From the NCBI GenBank assembly GCA_032690845.1, contig CM064422.1, forward strand, positions 9,548,001 to 9,612,000: DNA of 64,000 nt, given 5' to 3'. This stretch comes from Eleusine coracana subsp. coracana (lineage: Eukaryota; Streptophyta; Magnoliopsida; Poales; Poaceae). Numbering within the stretch: the stretch's first letter is position 1; every line of letters begins with the position of its first letter. Positions 34,390 through 47,210 of this stretch are shown here, one piece after another. The position numbers and the translations under genes are program-made. The notes under the pieces are model-generated. The model was not told the origin of the DNA. It saw nothing but the letters and a program-made list of their open reading frames with translations, and ran no database searches.

Positions 34390-36760
34390 CCATGAGAAGC
34401 ACGAAGGATAGTCCTAGGCGGCTTGCCGAAGGCAGGCGCAAGGGCGGCTTGTCGAAGGTGCAACGTACCCTTCATGGGCTTACACGCGACGATGAAGTGA
34501 AAACTGTCAGGAGGCACGTACGCTAAACTATAACTATGTGCATACGTATTAAGAGCAAGCCATGCCTGTGCAACTCGTTGCACTATTTCACTTAGTGCAT
34601 CCGAGGGCACAAGCACTACTTGCATTGCTTATGTTAGCCTTGATGCCATGCTCATTACGGGCTGGCCGAGGGACAGATCACGAGGTCCATAAGCTACTCC
34701 GAAAGGTCAACGAGCCACTCCGAAGGCTGGTCAGTGGCATACACATATAGATGTCGCCACTCCGAAAGCTGCCACTTGATGAATGATTTAGTATCCATTG
34801 CTTCTTAGCTTGTACCTCTTATGTACACTATAGAATGGTACCTAAGCCGGTGTAGTTCTAGAAATTCATCCAAGGGCCCATGCTAGTCATCCGGGGGGAC
34901 CTTCGGCCACACGAATTGAGATGATCTCCAACCTAATGTTGTGAACCGAAGGGGCACTTGTGGGTAGTTTCAAACTAGCCGAAGGATACGACGAATAAGC
35001 TGCAGTCTCGGACTCCTATTGAGAGCAGCGTGCAGATCACGGCTCTCTCTTATTTAACGAGTTATAGATATGTAGTGACATCATCCTGATGTAGGCATGA
35101 TGTCACTAGAGCATGTATTATACGTGCAGCACTATGTGGCTGCACAACCGGAGAGTGCATGCCCGAAGGACGAAACTTGTTTCAGGTCCGAAGGTTTATA
35201 GTAAGAAGGGAGCAAAGTGTGTCGACTTGACAAGCACCTCTAGCCGGTGATGTATCCTGGAAGTAGGAGGCCGTCAAAATTCTTGGTGACAACAATGTCG
35301 GAAACTCACGCATGCCCGAAGAGGCACTTGCCGAGGGCTTGCGAGCCATTCCGAGAAGGCCGATGTCGGGAGCTTGAGGGAAAAACCGAACCCGGAGGCA
35401 GACATTGCCGAGTTTCGTCGGGACGTTGAGTTTGTGCACCTGTGTCACAGACTTGCCGAGGTTGCGGTAGTCGAAGGGGCCTTCAGCTCGTGTGTGTGGA
35501 GTTCTGAGGACCGGAGGGGCTTTCCGCCAAGTTAAAACAAATTGCTTATCACCTTTGGCCACCCAATGCAATAAGACAAAAAAAGCAGAGTTGAGAAAAT
35601 CATACCCGCTCGGCTATTAGGGCGTTGAGTGCGAGGGATGAACGAGCAAGCGCGGAAGTCATGCGGCACGAGCTAGAGCTCAACACATAAATTCGCTATT
35701 GTGTTAGCCGAAGCAATCCCCGGCATGGCCGCTTCGTATAAGTTAGCACTACAAGGGTCATAGTCCCAATTCCTGAAAGGCGAAGTCAGAAGGGTGAAGT
35801 TCACCATTGTAGCACGCATGTTAAGTTCCAAGCTAGGCTAGACTGTGACGTCCGAAAACCAAGTGTTTGCGGCCCAAACATTTTCCGAGGCCCATCGTTA
35901 AGAAACCCATGACTGCAGCAAGGCGTTCAACATATGCTCCCAAGGGGATCTTCGGTCGCGGAAGATTAGACGGCCCCCAAACCAATGCTGTCAGCCGAAG
36001 GCCATCGCCGAGTGCTGTTGCCGTAGCTCGTAGTGCTGCTACGAAATACATACACAATGACATCAGCATGAGTTAATCATGTTGTCGCCCCTGGCTACTT
36101 ACTCATATTAACATGCGAAGGTGCACATGCCGAAGGTTTAGATTTCTAAGAATTCTTTAGCGCCAAAGGATGCCGAAGGCTTGAAATTAAGAATTAAGTT
36201 AGTGCCGGAGGCTTAGCTTCTAGGGCCACATGCATTATTGCCCTATGCACATACACGTGTTGTTGCTTAGCCACGTGCCTTTCCTATATACGGTGCCATG
36301 CATGCTAAATGGACGTACCTAGGCTAAGCTCACAACACGGCCAACGGAACCCATCCTTCGGAGAGTCGCTGGTTTCGTTCTTTCCAAACGGCCCCAGGGA
36401 GGGACATATGGCTCGTACATGGTTCGAAGGCGTATAGTTTGCTTCCCGCACCCAAAGGCACAAACACTTATGCTAGCTTGCCGACAGATGGCACAAGGGA
36501 GGCTTGCCGAAGGCGGTTCTAAATAAGCTTACACGAGACGCAACAAGAACTATCTCGGCCACTCGCATGCGTCGTGCTCCAAACTAAAATTATGTGCCTA
36601 CGTGTTGAGAGCAAGCCATGCATCCATGTGCAATAGGGCGCAAGCACTTGCGTTGCATATTTTAGCGATGCTGCTATGCTCACGTGGTGGCTATAGGACA
36701 GATCACGAACGAGGTTCACAAGCCACATAGAAAGTCAGAAAAAGTGGCACACACATATAT
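34390..36760. repeat. Diverged internal duplication of the LARD-like element, about 2.0-2.1 kb offset
   Basis: Blocks near 34430-34700 recur near 36480-36715: GGCTTGCCGAAGGC, AGCTTACACG/GGCTTACACG, GAGAGCAAGCCATGC/AAGAGCAAGCCATGC, and GGACAGATCACGA. They are in the same order and orientation, with indels between them. Confidence 0.6.
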
Positions 36761-38139
36761 AGTTACTTTCGTGATATACTTGCAACAGCCATCCATGGAA
36801 CAAAACAACTCACATAGTCGACTCGTAAGCAAGCCCCACACCCGAAGGGTACGTGTTGTCGGTTCGCCGCCGAGAGCACGAGAGTTGACGCTTCTAGAGG
36901 CCGACAGCCCGAGACCTTCAGTATCCAACGAAGGCATCATCTCAAACTCATAGTAGTCTGATGCTCGCTACAATGCATGGTAAAGTGCGAGATACCAAAC
37001 CATCACAAAAAAATTAAAGTTTAACATTCGTGCTAAAGGCTAAGGCCATTGGCTTTTTCTGTGTTGAAAGCTTTCGGCCAATAAAAATTATTGTGTTGAC
37101 AATTGAACTAGCTGACCGAAGAGGACAAAGTGCTCGGACCCGAGGAACACCTGGCCGAAGCACGAATAGCACGCCTCCGGCAGTTGGGTCCGAAGAAGGT
37201 CTTTATTACGGATACTTGTACATGCTCGTGTATTCGAGGGTTCAAATCAGCAAACACGTATGTTGCTAAGCTAAAACACCCATGCATGAGCATGCATGAA
37301 TAAAACTTCAATGCTGCACACGCTTTTTTTTGCCTGACACACACAATTTGTTGTTGTGATAGATACCCTTCGGCCATGGTCAGAACAGGGAAAATTGTCA
37401 GCCTTTCGGCAATATAACGCCAACGTCACCGTATGCTGCGATCGTAGCTCTAGACGATGGCGGTGTGCTTTGAGTTTCGTACCGAAACTTGTCAGTGGAA
37501 GCTTGTTTCAGTTGAGTTTCGGCACAATACTAATGCGATAAACTCGGAACTAAAAGGAAAAGTTACATCCTAGTCGAAGGATAATTGTAAATCGGGTCCC
37601 GAGTCCTGTCTTTTAGTCCTGCTAGACGTTTACTTCATTGCACACATTTTCTTCGTTGGTGATTACACATGCAAGGGAGGGTGTGTATCCCAAATATGTA
37701 AACAGAACAGATGTTCATATTATATCATTTGCTTTCGGACCTAACCATATCGGCTTGTCTATAGTTTTTGCTTCATTTGCAGTTGTAACCGAAGGGAGAC
37801 AGGTGAGAATCTCATCCGAGGGTTCCACTGGGAACTTGCACCACAAAGTGAACCTTTACATCTTTGGTGTAATTTTATGCTATGTATCAACTATCTTATT
37901 ATGTGCAGGTCTCTATATATCTGAATATTTTTTTTGCATAACGGTCATATGTAATTGATGGCACATGTTGTGCAGGAATCTGAAGCTAAGAGATGTGGCT
38001 AAGTGTCACACATTGTGTCTTCTTCTCACAGTTCTCATGTCATACATGTGCATCATGAGCATGCACAAATATTCATGTCACATGAGCATGCATCGTGCAT
38101 ACAAGTGCATGGTAAAGTATTATTGCTCATCTTCTTTTT

Positions 38140-38375
38140 GCTTGAACGCCGGGCAACTACGGCCCGAGGGTCCAAAGGGACGCGTCCTTTACTTTACTTG
38201 TAAAGGCAACTACGGCCTGAGTCCAGACAACTACGGCCTAATGCTCCGGAAGGACATGCCCGGAATGCCGGGCGCGACACTACCCGATGCCGGGCAACTA
38301 CGGCCTGATGCTCCGGAAGGACATGCCCGGAAAGTCGGGGGCAGCACCTCCCGATGCCGAACAACTACGGTTCGA
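38140..38375 (+). repeat. 67-bp direct repeats (CAACTACGGCCTGATGCTCC unit)
   Basis: CAACTACGGCCTAATGCTCC at 38228 and CAACTACGGCCTGATGCTCC at 38295, each followed by GGAAGGACATGCCCGGAA, with further partial copies at about 38153, 38205 and 38361. Confidence 0.7.
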
Positions 38376-38714
38376 ACCATGTCGAGGCCTGACGAGGCGC
38401 TTGGCACGTATGTTTTATATGGCATGAATTATTTTGCCCTCGTAATTATTAAAGAGCCCGAGGGCACATGATATGATACATGGTACCCGAAGTCCCGAAG
38501 CCATAACTTATATAGAAAGCCCGAGGGCACTAGAGTGAGTGTATGTTACCCGAAGGCATAAGCTTCTATATGTAGCCCGAAGGTCATGACTTCTAAAAAA
38601 TTGTGAGTTAGGGCAAGTGCATGAGTTTGTATTGCATTTCTTCTATTTGATGTTGTTGTTTAGCAAAATCTTGAAGGGTGACGCTTGAAGCTTGTAGACA
38701 ACATGCGGTGCCAG

Positions 38715-38985
38715 CGAGGGATGTAAGCCCTCAGACTTGATACAACAATTCATCCATCCATGCTAGGAAGGGGTGTAAGCCCTCGACCTTGATGCAACAA
38801 TTCGGTCATCCATGCTAGGGAGGGATGTAAGCCCTGAGACTTGATACAATAATTCGTCCATCCATGCTAGGGAGGGGTGTAAGCCCTCAAACTTGATGCA
38901 ATAATTCATCCACCCGTGCTAGGGAGGGGTGTAAGCCCACGGCCTTGAGATGCAACAGTAAATCCATCCACAACAAGGAGGGGGC
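38715..38985 (+). repeat. 52-bp tandem repeat, about five copies
   Basis: TGTAAGCCC recurs at 38722, 38774, 38826, 38878 and 38930, an exact 52-bp period, within units containing CTTGATGCAACAATTC and CCATCCATGCTAGGGAGG. Confidence 0.88.
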
Positions 38986-39539
38986 TAACCCCATAGTCTT
39001 GCGGTACAACTTAAGTGGTTTTTTCACTTCCCCCCAACAACAGTCAAAAAGGAGGAGGAGTACATATAAATATTTGTCTATTATATTTGATTGTTGTATG
39101 TGAGAAAGTGAAATTACTTACTTCTTCTTCGGACTCATAGCAGCTAACAAAGGTGTATGCGTGTTCCAGAAATTATTTCTGTTAAAAATTCAACTTTCAG
39201 GTTGGGTCCGAAATAATAAAGACATCGACCACATCTTTGGCCTAGCTATCATTAACAAGAAAGATTCTCGTCTTTAGCACGACTCCGGGTTCCCAAGCAA
39301 GGATGTCTTTGGTTTAACCTTAACTAGAGGCTCTCACCTTTGGTCAGTGTCAAGTCTCAAGGGCTAGGCAGAAGAACCTCATGAATGTTGCTATGTACTT
39401 CTTTTTTCATGTAATATTATAGTGGAATTTGTAATAAGACATGTAATTTGATAGTTTATAGATTGGGTCACTAAGTCATGAGGAGCTACGGTCATCAGTA
39501 GCCCCTCGTGCCTCCGAGAGTCTACACATGAGGGAGGAC

Positions 39540-39880
39540 TGTTGGAGTTAGGATTCAAGGAACCCATTATTTCTTCTTATGGGCTCAGTTACCTCATGTT
39601 TGACTCATGTAGTCTTTTGGTTCAATTGTAAGCTTAAGAACATTTGTGTACTTATACCCCTATTAAGGATAAAATGGTGATTTGTAACACGTCAAGGGTA
39701 GAAGAGGGATTCCCCTCTTCTCCCCTTTCTATAAATACAAGACCCTAGAGATCATGAGGTGGGCTGATTGATTTAGGCCGGCTCCTCCTCTTCTGGCTAG
39801 TTGTATCCTTCCTTTAGTCTTGTCAACCCTTCGGGTTAGCATAACCCACTATATATATATTGGGACTTGTAACTCCAACA
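39540..39880 (+). repeat. 3' LTR of the LARD-like element
   Basis: 341 bp, aligned along its full length with 32533-32872. It is followed immediately by GGTAT, the right copy of the target duplication. Confidence 0.93.
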
Positions 39881-39885
39881 GGTAT

Positions 39886-41280
39886 ATTCAGAAGCGAACT
39901 GCTAGCTCCATCCGTATTTGTATTGATGTTGTTAGGTAGTATAAATTTGTGCTTCCTAACGTTAACAATAAAAATATGGAGGTAGTAATCAACTAGGAAC
40001 ACGCGCGCGGGGTTGGTCTCACTCTCAAATCTCATTTTTATCATCGTACTGATACAAAACCAGGTAGTGCGTGAAAACTGAAAAGAAACTACGGTGTGTT
40101 GATGCTGTGCGAAGAGAAACGGTCGATTGCTGCTTAACCACTAAATTGATCCAAATATCAGAGAGGGCGGGTAGGTGTTTTCCTATTTAACTATAGTCAT
40201 GCGACAAGCAATACACATGACTTTATATTGTGTTACTAATAGGACTTCATACATATAGGATTCTCTGTCGTCTATATGGTGAATAAAACACCATGAGTTT
40301 TTTCTATTTTAAAATAACTGATGTTTTAACTTTTTGCATAGAAACTAACGAAAAATGTAAAAAAGATATATAGAAAACGAGAAGGTAAGAGGTAGAGATA
40401 AAGATATATTAAAAAAGGAGAAAGTTATACTAAAAATAAAAATAACAATTATTCTAAAATAAATAGAGTTGACTAAAGTGCTAAATATTTTAAAATATAA
40501 GAAATATTATTTTTATACCGGAGGTGCTAGATATTTAATATGTTTTACACTGGTAGTGTCATCAATACTTGGTGGAGTCGAGTCCTAAAGGCGATCAAAG
40601 TTAACACGTAAATGAAATGCTAACGAAGTGAAAAATTTCTATTTCTTGTTGCAGATGTACGTACACCAAAACAATAAATTCTAACACTTAGGTGATATCT
40701 ACTGAGTCAGTGACCTTAGATGGCTCGTGCCACTAATTTGCATTCTGTGATAACAATGAGAGACCGCTAACAGCCTCTTTTAGACATGTCTCCACACCAA
40801 TAAAATTTCACACTTTTTAATATTCAACTGATTAAAAGTTTTCAGTCAATGATTTTTATTTTATATTTTAGTTTTTTTAGTATTATTTGTATAATAGATT
40901 CAATGGTTAAAAGCAATGCTAAAAATTAGCAAGTCCAATAAAATTTTATTCGGTTGCTTCCACTTCGATGCCTAAGATTAAACCAGTAAATGGCAAGTTG
41001 CTTCCTATTGTCATTTTGCGCACCCAGTAGACTTATATTTTTGTCAATGTTTTTATATGTGCGTTAGTGTTGTAACATTTTTATGCGTTCTCTCTTCCAA
41101 AATAAAACCTACGTAACGAAGGAGTTGATCGATAAAGTCAATGCTACGACTAGCAGAATGATCTGTTGTTTGACTGTTTAAGAGTGGCCATGGCAGAGAT
41201 TAACGGTGTGGCCAGCATCCACGGGTTGAGAAGGCATCAACAACAAGGCGCAAGGCCTGACGGCCCGGCCCGGCCCGTCC
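39886..41280. other. Non-genic interval between the LTR element and SAAL1
   Basis: Mostly AT-rich sequence with no supported gene. The last 100 bp become GC-rich and should hold the SAAL1 transcription start. A GGCCCGGCCCGGCCCG run lies at about 41261-41278. Confidence 0.5.
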
Positions 41281-44200
41281 ATGGCGGCGTTTTGGGCTCA
41301 AATCACATCCGGTGCCGCCGCCCGACGCCCGCTGTCGGTTTGGTCGAAGTCGAATTCGATACTCGGAGCGTCCCGCAGTTCGAGCTCCTCGCCCACCTCG
41401 CCGGCGGCGCGGCGAGTCCTGCTACCTTCTACCAACCACGTTGCAATGGCGCCGGGCACCCCCGAAGAAAGCGAGGCGGGCCAGCAGGGAGCTGCGCTGG
41501 GGCCCCAGCGAGAGCGGGAAGACGCGGAGGTGCTTGGAGAGGATGACGGCTTCGAGGAGTACGAGGAGGAGGCTCCTAGTCACCTCCCCTTCGCGCCCTC
41601 TTCCGAGGTATGTGAGTGCTCCCCTTCCCATCCTATCCTGCTCGCTTTCCAGCTGCTACGTGGGAAGGGGGTGTCCTTTCGCTGTTCTCCGCCTCGCCGA
41701 CATTCCGTCGAGTAGTTGGCGGCTAACCATGGTTCCGTAGTTGGTTTCCATCTAGCTGAGTTATCTGAGAGAAGTGGACAACGGGCCTCATTGATATTCA
41801 TCTGTTTTACTGATGCTCGGAACTTTGATTTTAATGTTGCGCAGCTGCCCGATGACTCGACAACTGTTGATCCCAGCTACACTATCTCCCTCATAAGGCA
41901 GCTCCTACCTCAAGGTTCCAATGTGGAGAAAGAGTTCAGGTAAGTGTTAGATTTCAGGGGTATGTGTTAGCTATCAAGCTGATTTTTGGATTATTAGTTG
42001 ATACCTGTAACCTGTTGATGCCAAATGAAACAGCGCGAAGCAAAGTGTCCCAGAAGAGAAGGAAGCAAATCAAGATAAAGGGGAAACAACAGAACTTGAG
42101 AATAAGGATCCATGGGAAGAGTCTGGCTGCATCCTGTGGGACCTTGCAGCTAGTAAACCTCAAGCAGAACTCATGGTAAGCTCTCAATATCTCTGGACTA
42201 TATGTTTGAAATTTAGATTGCTTTCCTGTGCCCACCTTGTCATTAATCTAAGTTTGTGATATGGTTATTATATCATCTACACTGGCTTAGTAAATAAAAG
42301 GAGAGGGGAAAATGACGGACCTTACAATGAGGTATCATTATTCAACATCAGTAATTCTTTTACAGGAGTGATATGTAATGTTGTTAGTTTGAACTTTGAA
42401 GCATGAACAAGGGGAATATAATCAATATTTTTCGGTAAATGCTATTATATTAGCCTTCTTTTCCAGTCATAAAAAAAGTGTGAGGGTTGGATCATGTTAC
42501 CTGACATACTTGTTTTGGAAGTTGATCAGATCCTTGGGTTTAGGATCTATCATCTATTCTAAAAAAGGTGCTGGGTACTCATGTGAGCTAGATAAATTGT
42601 AAAACAATTCCAAGGATATATTCATTGCATGCTGAAAAATATGTATATCCTTGAAATATGCTGGTATTTACCAGCATTTATATAAAAAGAGTTGCACCTT
42701 GTTTCGTGGTTCAGTTGTTGACTCCTACATTTATTGTTGATACTATTGAAAGTGTTAGAACCATAGGTGGATATGCATATAAATGGAATCTACACTTTGC
42801 CCACATCTAGCAAATTTCAATTGATAATATTGGATTGATGAACTTCACAATAGAATTGGTTAGTTGTTGTCTCTTGATGTCTTGAAGCAGCTCCGTTGAT
42901 ATATATTTTAGTTTGTTACACTTATTTATTGTTATGTTTATGATATAAATGAATCCAGTGCTTCTGATGATGCATAATTTTGTTTTTTGTAGATGAACAA
43001 TCTTGTGCTTGAAGTGCTTTTGGCAAACCTGCAGTGACACAATCTCCTAGAGTGAAGGTGGACTAGCATTTGCCTTGCCCTTCCACCTCCCCACATATTT
43101 TCTCCCTCTACCTTAATATATTTTTTTATTTGCTCTTTTTCTTTTCTTTACAGGAAATCTGTCTTGGAATCATGGGAAACTTAGCCTGTCATGAATCTCT
43201 AGTCAATGCAATGAGTCTGCAAAATGGTTTGATAGCAACTGTTGTGGATCAGCTATTTTTAGATGACTCTGCTTGCCTTTCTGAAACATTCAGGTAGGTG
43301 TTCCATGGGGTTCATGGAGTATGGTGTAGAGCTTATAATAGTTATGATTGCCATGTAGTGTTTTCCTATTTGCTAAAAGTAAACCTTGTGCACTGTTGAT
43401 ACCTTCTTTAGGGCCCTCGACACACTGATTTTTTTGAGGGGATATATGCAGTAAAGGAAACCCCTACTTTGAGTAATATATTTTATATTAAAAGACAAAG
43501 GGCAAGTCCAACTAAAAGCACTGGACAACACAAAAAACACTGTTGTAATATACCTTCGGCACACTGAATTGTTGGCATAACAACTTCTTTTAGCATTGTA
43601 AGGTTTTCCATAATATATCATGTGAAACGAAACACGTCTTTTGACTGCTGTTATCTGATTGATATGTGCTATTTACATTATTTTGTGTTCTCATGTCCAA
43701 TCAACTTGTGCGCATGTATCCGGTAGTCAGAAAGTCCAGTATGTTTCTTTCCATAGAAATACATAAATGTACCGACTTAAACATAAACATGCTCATGGTA
43801 TTTCTTTCATACATATATATATTTGCATGTACACAACCAACTGCCATTTGCTAAGGACAATTCCAGAATTCCTTCTATGCGGCTGTGAAATTGTACGGTC
43901 CCAAAACAAGTCACTAACAGATGAGTCATGGACACATTCTGGGATTGCGAGTATTTTCAGTGGCACGAGGAATCCACTCAGTTCTTTAACCTACAGCTTT
44001 TTTGGGGGAAAAAAGAGTGCATCTTTATTTTCTGTAGTATTGGATTAGTTATAATTCGAGGATATAAGCACAGATTGTATGGTTCTTGTTCAGTTCAACT
44101 TTCTATGAAATTGTTCATGGCAATCTAAAAGGAAAATAATAGAAACATCTCCAATCATGTCAAGAAAAATTCTGTGAAAAGATATTCTGCCTTTATCCCT

Positions 44201-47200
44201 TATTTTTCTCATCAATTACGCGTCGTTCTTCTGTGGCTTGAATTTTTATCAATGCAAATTAGAACATGAGTTTGTAGCTGGAAGTTTTATTTTTATCAAT
44301 CATGTAGCATTTATCAAGTTATTCTGCATGACAGGCTTTTGTCTGCAGTTCTTCGGAGCAGCGCATCTGTTTCTTGGACTGAAGCTCTTTCACCTGATGA
44401 AATTCTTTCACGTGTTCTGTGGATAGTTGGAAACACTCTGAATTCCACATTACTCGAGAAGGTATAATATTGAATTCACATATGCTGTCATGGGCTGTGT
44501 GCCTTGGGTAGGATTGGAGAGGAGAGAGTAGTCGTGAGAAATGGGAGGCCATAGCCCGGGACCTCGTCGGGCAGTGGTGAATCTGTGATTGGCTACCGTG
44601 CCACCAAGGTAGGGCTTGAGAGCAGGGATAGAGGTTTAGGGATACTCCCACTTGCTTTTATTCATCTTAGCCTCTCCCTTTCATAGCCAAAGGGCGGAAC
44701 TAGCAAACTGAAGTTAATCTTTAAAAAGCAAATCTCAGACAAGTAAATAACTTAGCCAACTTGATCTTTTATCAACATGCAAGCAGTTAAACTGGCTCCT
44801 CTTTCTGTCCTGCTGTGCTATTGGACCTCTCGGTACACCGTTTGTAAGTACAGCTCAGAATGACGCATACATTCTGTACTCTGGCTGTGAGTAATCAGTT
44901 GATTTAATACTGAAAAGCTCTTCTGACAGGTTCATTCATACTTGAATTTTTTAGATGGATCCTACATGATATGATTTCTTTTTTATATTTTGTCTTGACT
45001 TTTTTTTTTACAATCTGTGGTGTTTAAGGTATCCAAATGATGTTAGATTTTCCCTTTTTATAGAATCAGCCTTATTGTTACTACTTGTAACTGCTAATAA
45101 ATCAGGGGTGGAGCCACAGGGGGTGCTGCCTGTGCTGCAGCACCCCCTTTGTCCATCAAATTCTTGCTTGGCCAGGTTAAGAATGGAGAAGAAAAATCCT
45201 AAATATCACCAGTGAAAATGCTCATCTAAAGACTCAGCACCCCCTGCACCTTGGTCCTGGCTCCACCCCTGTAATAAACTGTGGTAGCGTGGTCTCCATG
45301 GAGCTAATAATCAGTTGTATTGTTAGATTTGCCGTTTTCCTTTTTTTCCATGGAGCTTGCTTACTCTAGATTGTGGTCTCTCACTCTTTCTATTCTGGCT
45401 TAATTGCTGGTTGCAGAGCATCGACTTCCTATCAACTGTCATTGATAGTCAAGATGTGTCTGCCATTCTTCTTCAGCCTTTGATAAAAGTTGGTGTGATT
45501 GACCATGCTATCAGTTTGTTAGCAAGTGAATTTGAAAAATTATCAGATGAGAGCAAATTGGACAGGTATGGTATCATTTCCCGTGAACTGATCTAGCTTC
45601 AAGATGCTCTCATTTAACGCAACGTTATCTAATACTACTATTACTGCTACATATTTTGCATTTTGAATTTAATTGTGATATCGTCAAGTTGTCACTATGT
45701 AAATTTTGAGGAATTTGTTAAGAATGGTAGATTTGATTATCCAAGTTATGAAGGTCTAGAAATATTTGCTTATATTATGACTCTAATATAAAACTTTTAG
45801 CATTTCGGTTCCCATATCTGTCTTCTGATGCCAAATTTAAATCCTTAACTATTTTCAGAATTGCAAGCATTTCTTAGTTTCCTATTGATTGATCTGAAAA
45901 TCATACAATTTTTATGTTCTGTCTTTTAGTTTTGTCACATGAATCTGAAGCTAGTTATTTATCTTGTCACTACATTGATTGGTTGAGTTGTGAACTAACA
46001 ATCTGGACCAGGATTGCAGCGGTATTGGCTTATGTTTCATTGACATTTTTTCAGGGCGGGTTCACTTGATTTGATCCTTCATTTTATTGAAGAATTATCT
46101 TCTCTAGACAGCTGTTCAGAAGTGATGTCATCAAGCGAGCAGCTTATTCAAGTGCTTCGTAGCATTGTCAAGTTACCTGATAAATTTGAGGTGAGTGCTA
46201 TTCTTTCCATTTCATGCAATTTGACCGTCATCATAGCCTGTTCAGCCTACAGTCTGGTTTGATGCTTCTGCCTCTTTGTTACTGCATTCTTTTGGTATAA
46301 GATCCTAACTGGTATTGTGCTGTTAACAAATTAGTTCTGATCTTCTGCAGTTGGTAAAACATGAAACGTGATAAATCCCTCATAAATTTTTTGCTTTGTA
46401 AATTTGTTTGCACTATGACCTGAAAATTGTATAGATTATGTGCAATGCAGACATGGTAATTACATTATATTTTCCATCTCTGCTTCAGGTTACAAGCTAT
46501 TGTGCGTCTGTGGTGATCATATTAGCAAACATTTTGGCAGATGGAAAGCAGATTGTGCCTATCCTTTCTCATGGTGAGTCACATTTTATGAGCAATCGGT
46601 CTTTACAATTACAAAATCATAACTCTGTTATCAATTGCTATGAGTTGGTGTTTTTATTCTTTCAGATATACCCTTCCTGGAGGGTCTGTTTGACGTTCTT
46701 CCACTGGTTGCTGATGATAAGCAAGCCCGGAACGCTCTTTGGTGTACCTTAGCTCGTTTGCTGGCACAAACACGAGGGGCTGATGTGAACTCCACATATT
46801 TTGAGCAATTTGTATCTCTGTTCTTAGGCAGATTCACCCTCATCAAAGATGACCTTGACAGTCACTGGGTTGAGAAAAAAGAGAACTTGTCAGCTGAGGA
46901 TGCTTACTTGAAGCATGGGGTATCCACTTCTGTATCCTTCCAACCAAATAATTTGATATCCAAATGACTTCATTTATATATATCAACTTTTATTTGCTTA
47001 ATGAACGTGTTAGACATGCCAAAATATATTGTAGCAGCAACAAATTGCTTTTCCTATGCTGAAAGTTGACAGCTCAGGGCAATCTGCTGTGTCATGGAGA
47101 GATGGATTGCGGAGAAGTCTGCTCTCAACGGTGAAGACGCTTCACTGATTGAAAACACCCTTGAAACTGCTAGAAAGCTGCTGAGCTACTGCCAGAATTA

Positions 47201-47210
47201 TGTTCTGTAG
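41281..47210 (+). pseudogene. SAAL1: SAAL1-like ARM-repeat protein gene with an exon-4 frameshift
   Basis: Eleven exons: 41281-41607, 41845-41939, 42034-42175, 42993-43057, 43154-43293, 44335-44461, 45417-45565, 46055-46190, 46489-46573, 46666-46931, 47073-47210. With the frame restored they would encode about 556 residues of helical ARM-type repeats. The match to animal SAAL1 is clearest in SGCILWDLAASKPQAELM and PRVKEICLGIMGNLACHESL. Exon 4 is 65 bp where 66 is needed: the frame meets TGA at 43035-43037 after residue 202, while VTQSPRVK resumes one base out. All other phases agree, so the exon set is otherwise intact. The product is either truncated or the base loss is a sequencing error. 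The start is uncertain (another in-frame ATG at 41446). The exon-10 donor could be 46920 or 46932. SAAL1 is linked to cell proliferation in animals; the plant role is unknown. Confidence 0.8.
45103..45271. mobile_element. hAT-type MITE in SAAL1 intron 6
   Basis: 169 bp with perfect 14-bp terminal inverted repeats CAGGGGTGGAGCCA/TGGCTCCACCCCTG. It is flanked by an 8-bp target duplication TAATAAAT/TAATAAAC with one mismatch, as expected for hAT elements. It is non-coding. Confidence 0.88.

Larger units (their letters stand above)
32533..39880 (+). mobile_element. Complete non-coding LTR retrotransposon (LARD-like)
   Basis: Two 340-341 bp LTRs start TGTTGGAG and end CTCCAACA. A perfect 5-bp target duplication GGTAT flanks the element (32528-32532 and 39881-39885). 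A PBS-like TGGTGCCGACC begins 2 bp inside the 5' LTR (32875), and a purine tract GAGGGAGGA (39530-39538) lies just before the 3' LTR. The 6.7-kb interior has no gag, protease, RT or integrase in any frame; it consists of tandem and dispersed repeats. It would therefore need proteins in trans. By eye the LTRs differ at roughly 40 of 341 positions (about 12%), indicating an old insertion. Confidence 0.92.

Noticed and set aside
37965..38471. 168-residue open frame
   Set aside because: It runs through the 67-bp repeats of the non-coding LTR element and resembles no protein.
38715..38985. Regular 52-bp repeats resembling a CRISPR array
   Set aside because: Units are contiguous and degenerate without unique spacers, and the DNA is plant nuclear.
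41166..41546. Alternative frame near the SAAL1 start
   Set aside because: It is out of frame with the conserved exons; only the 41281 or 41446 starts join them.
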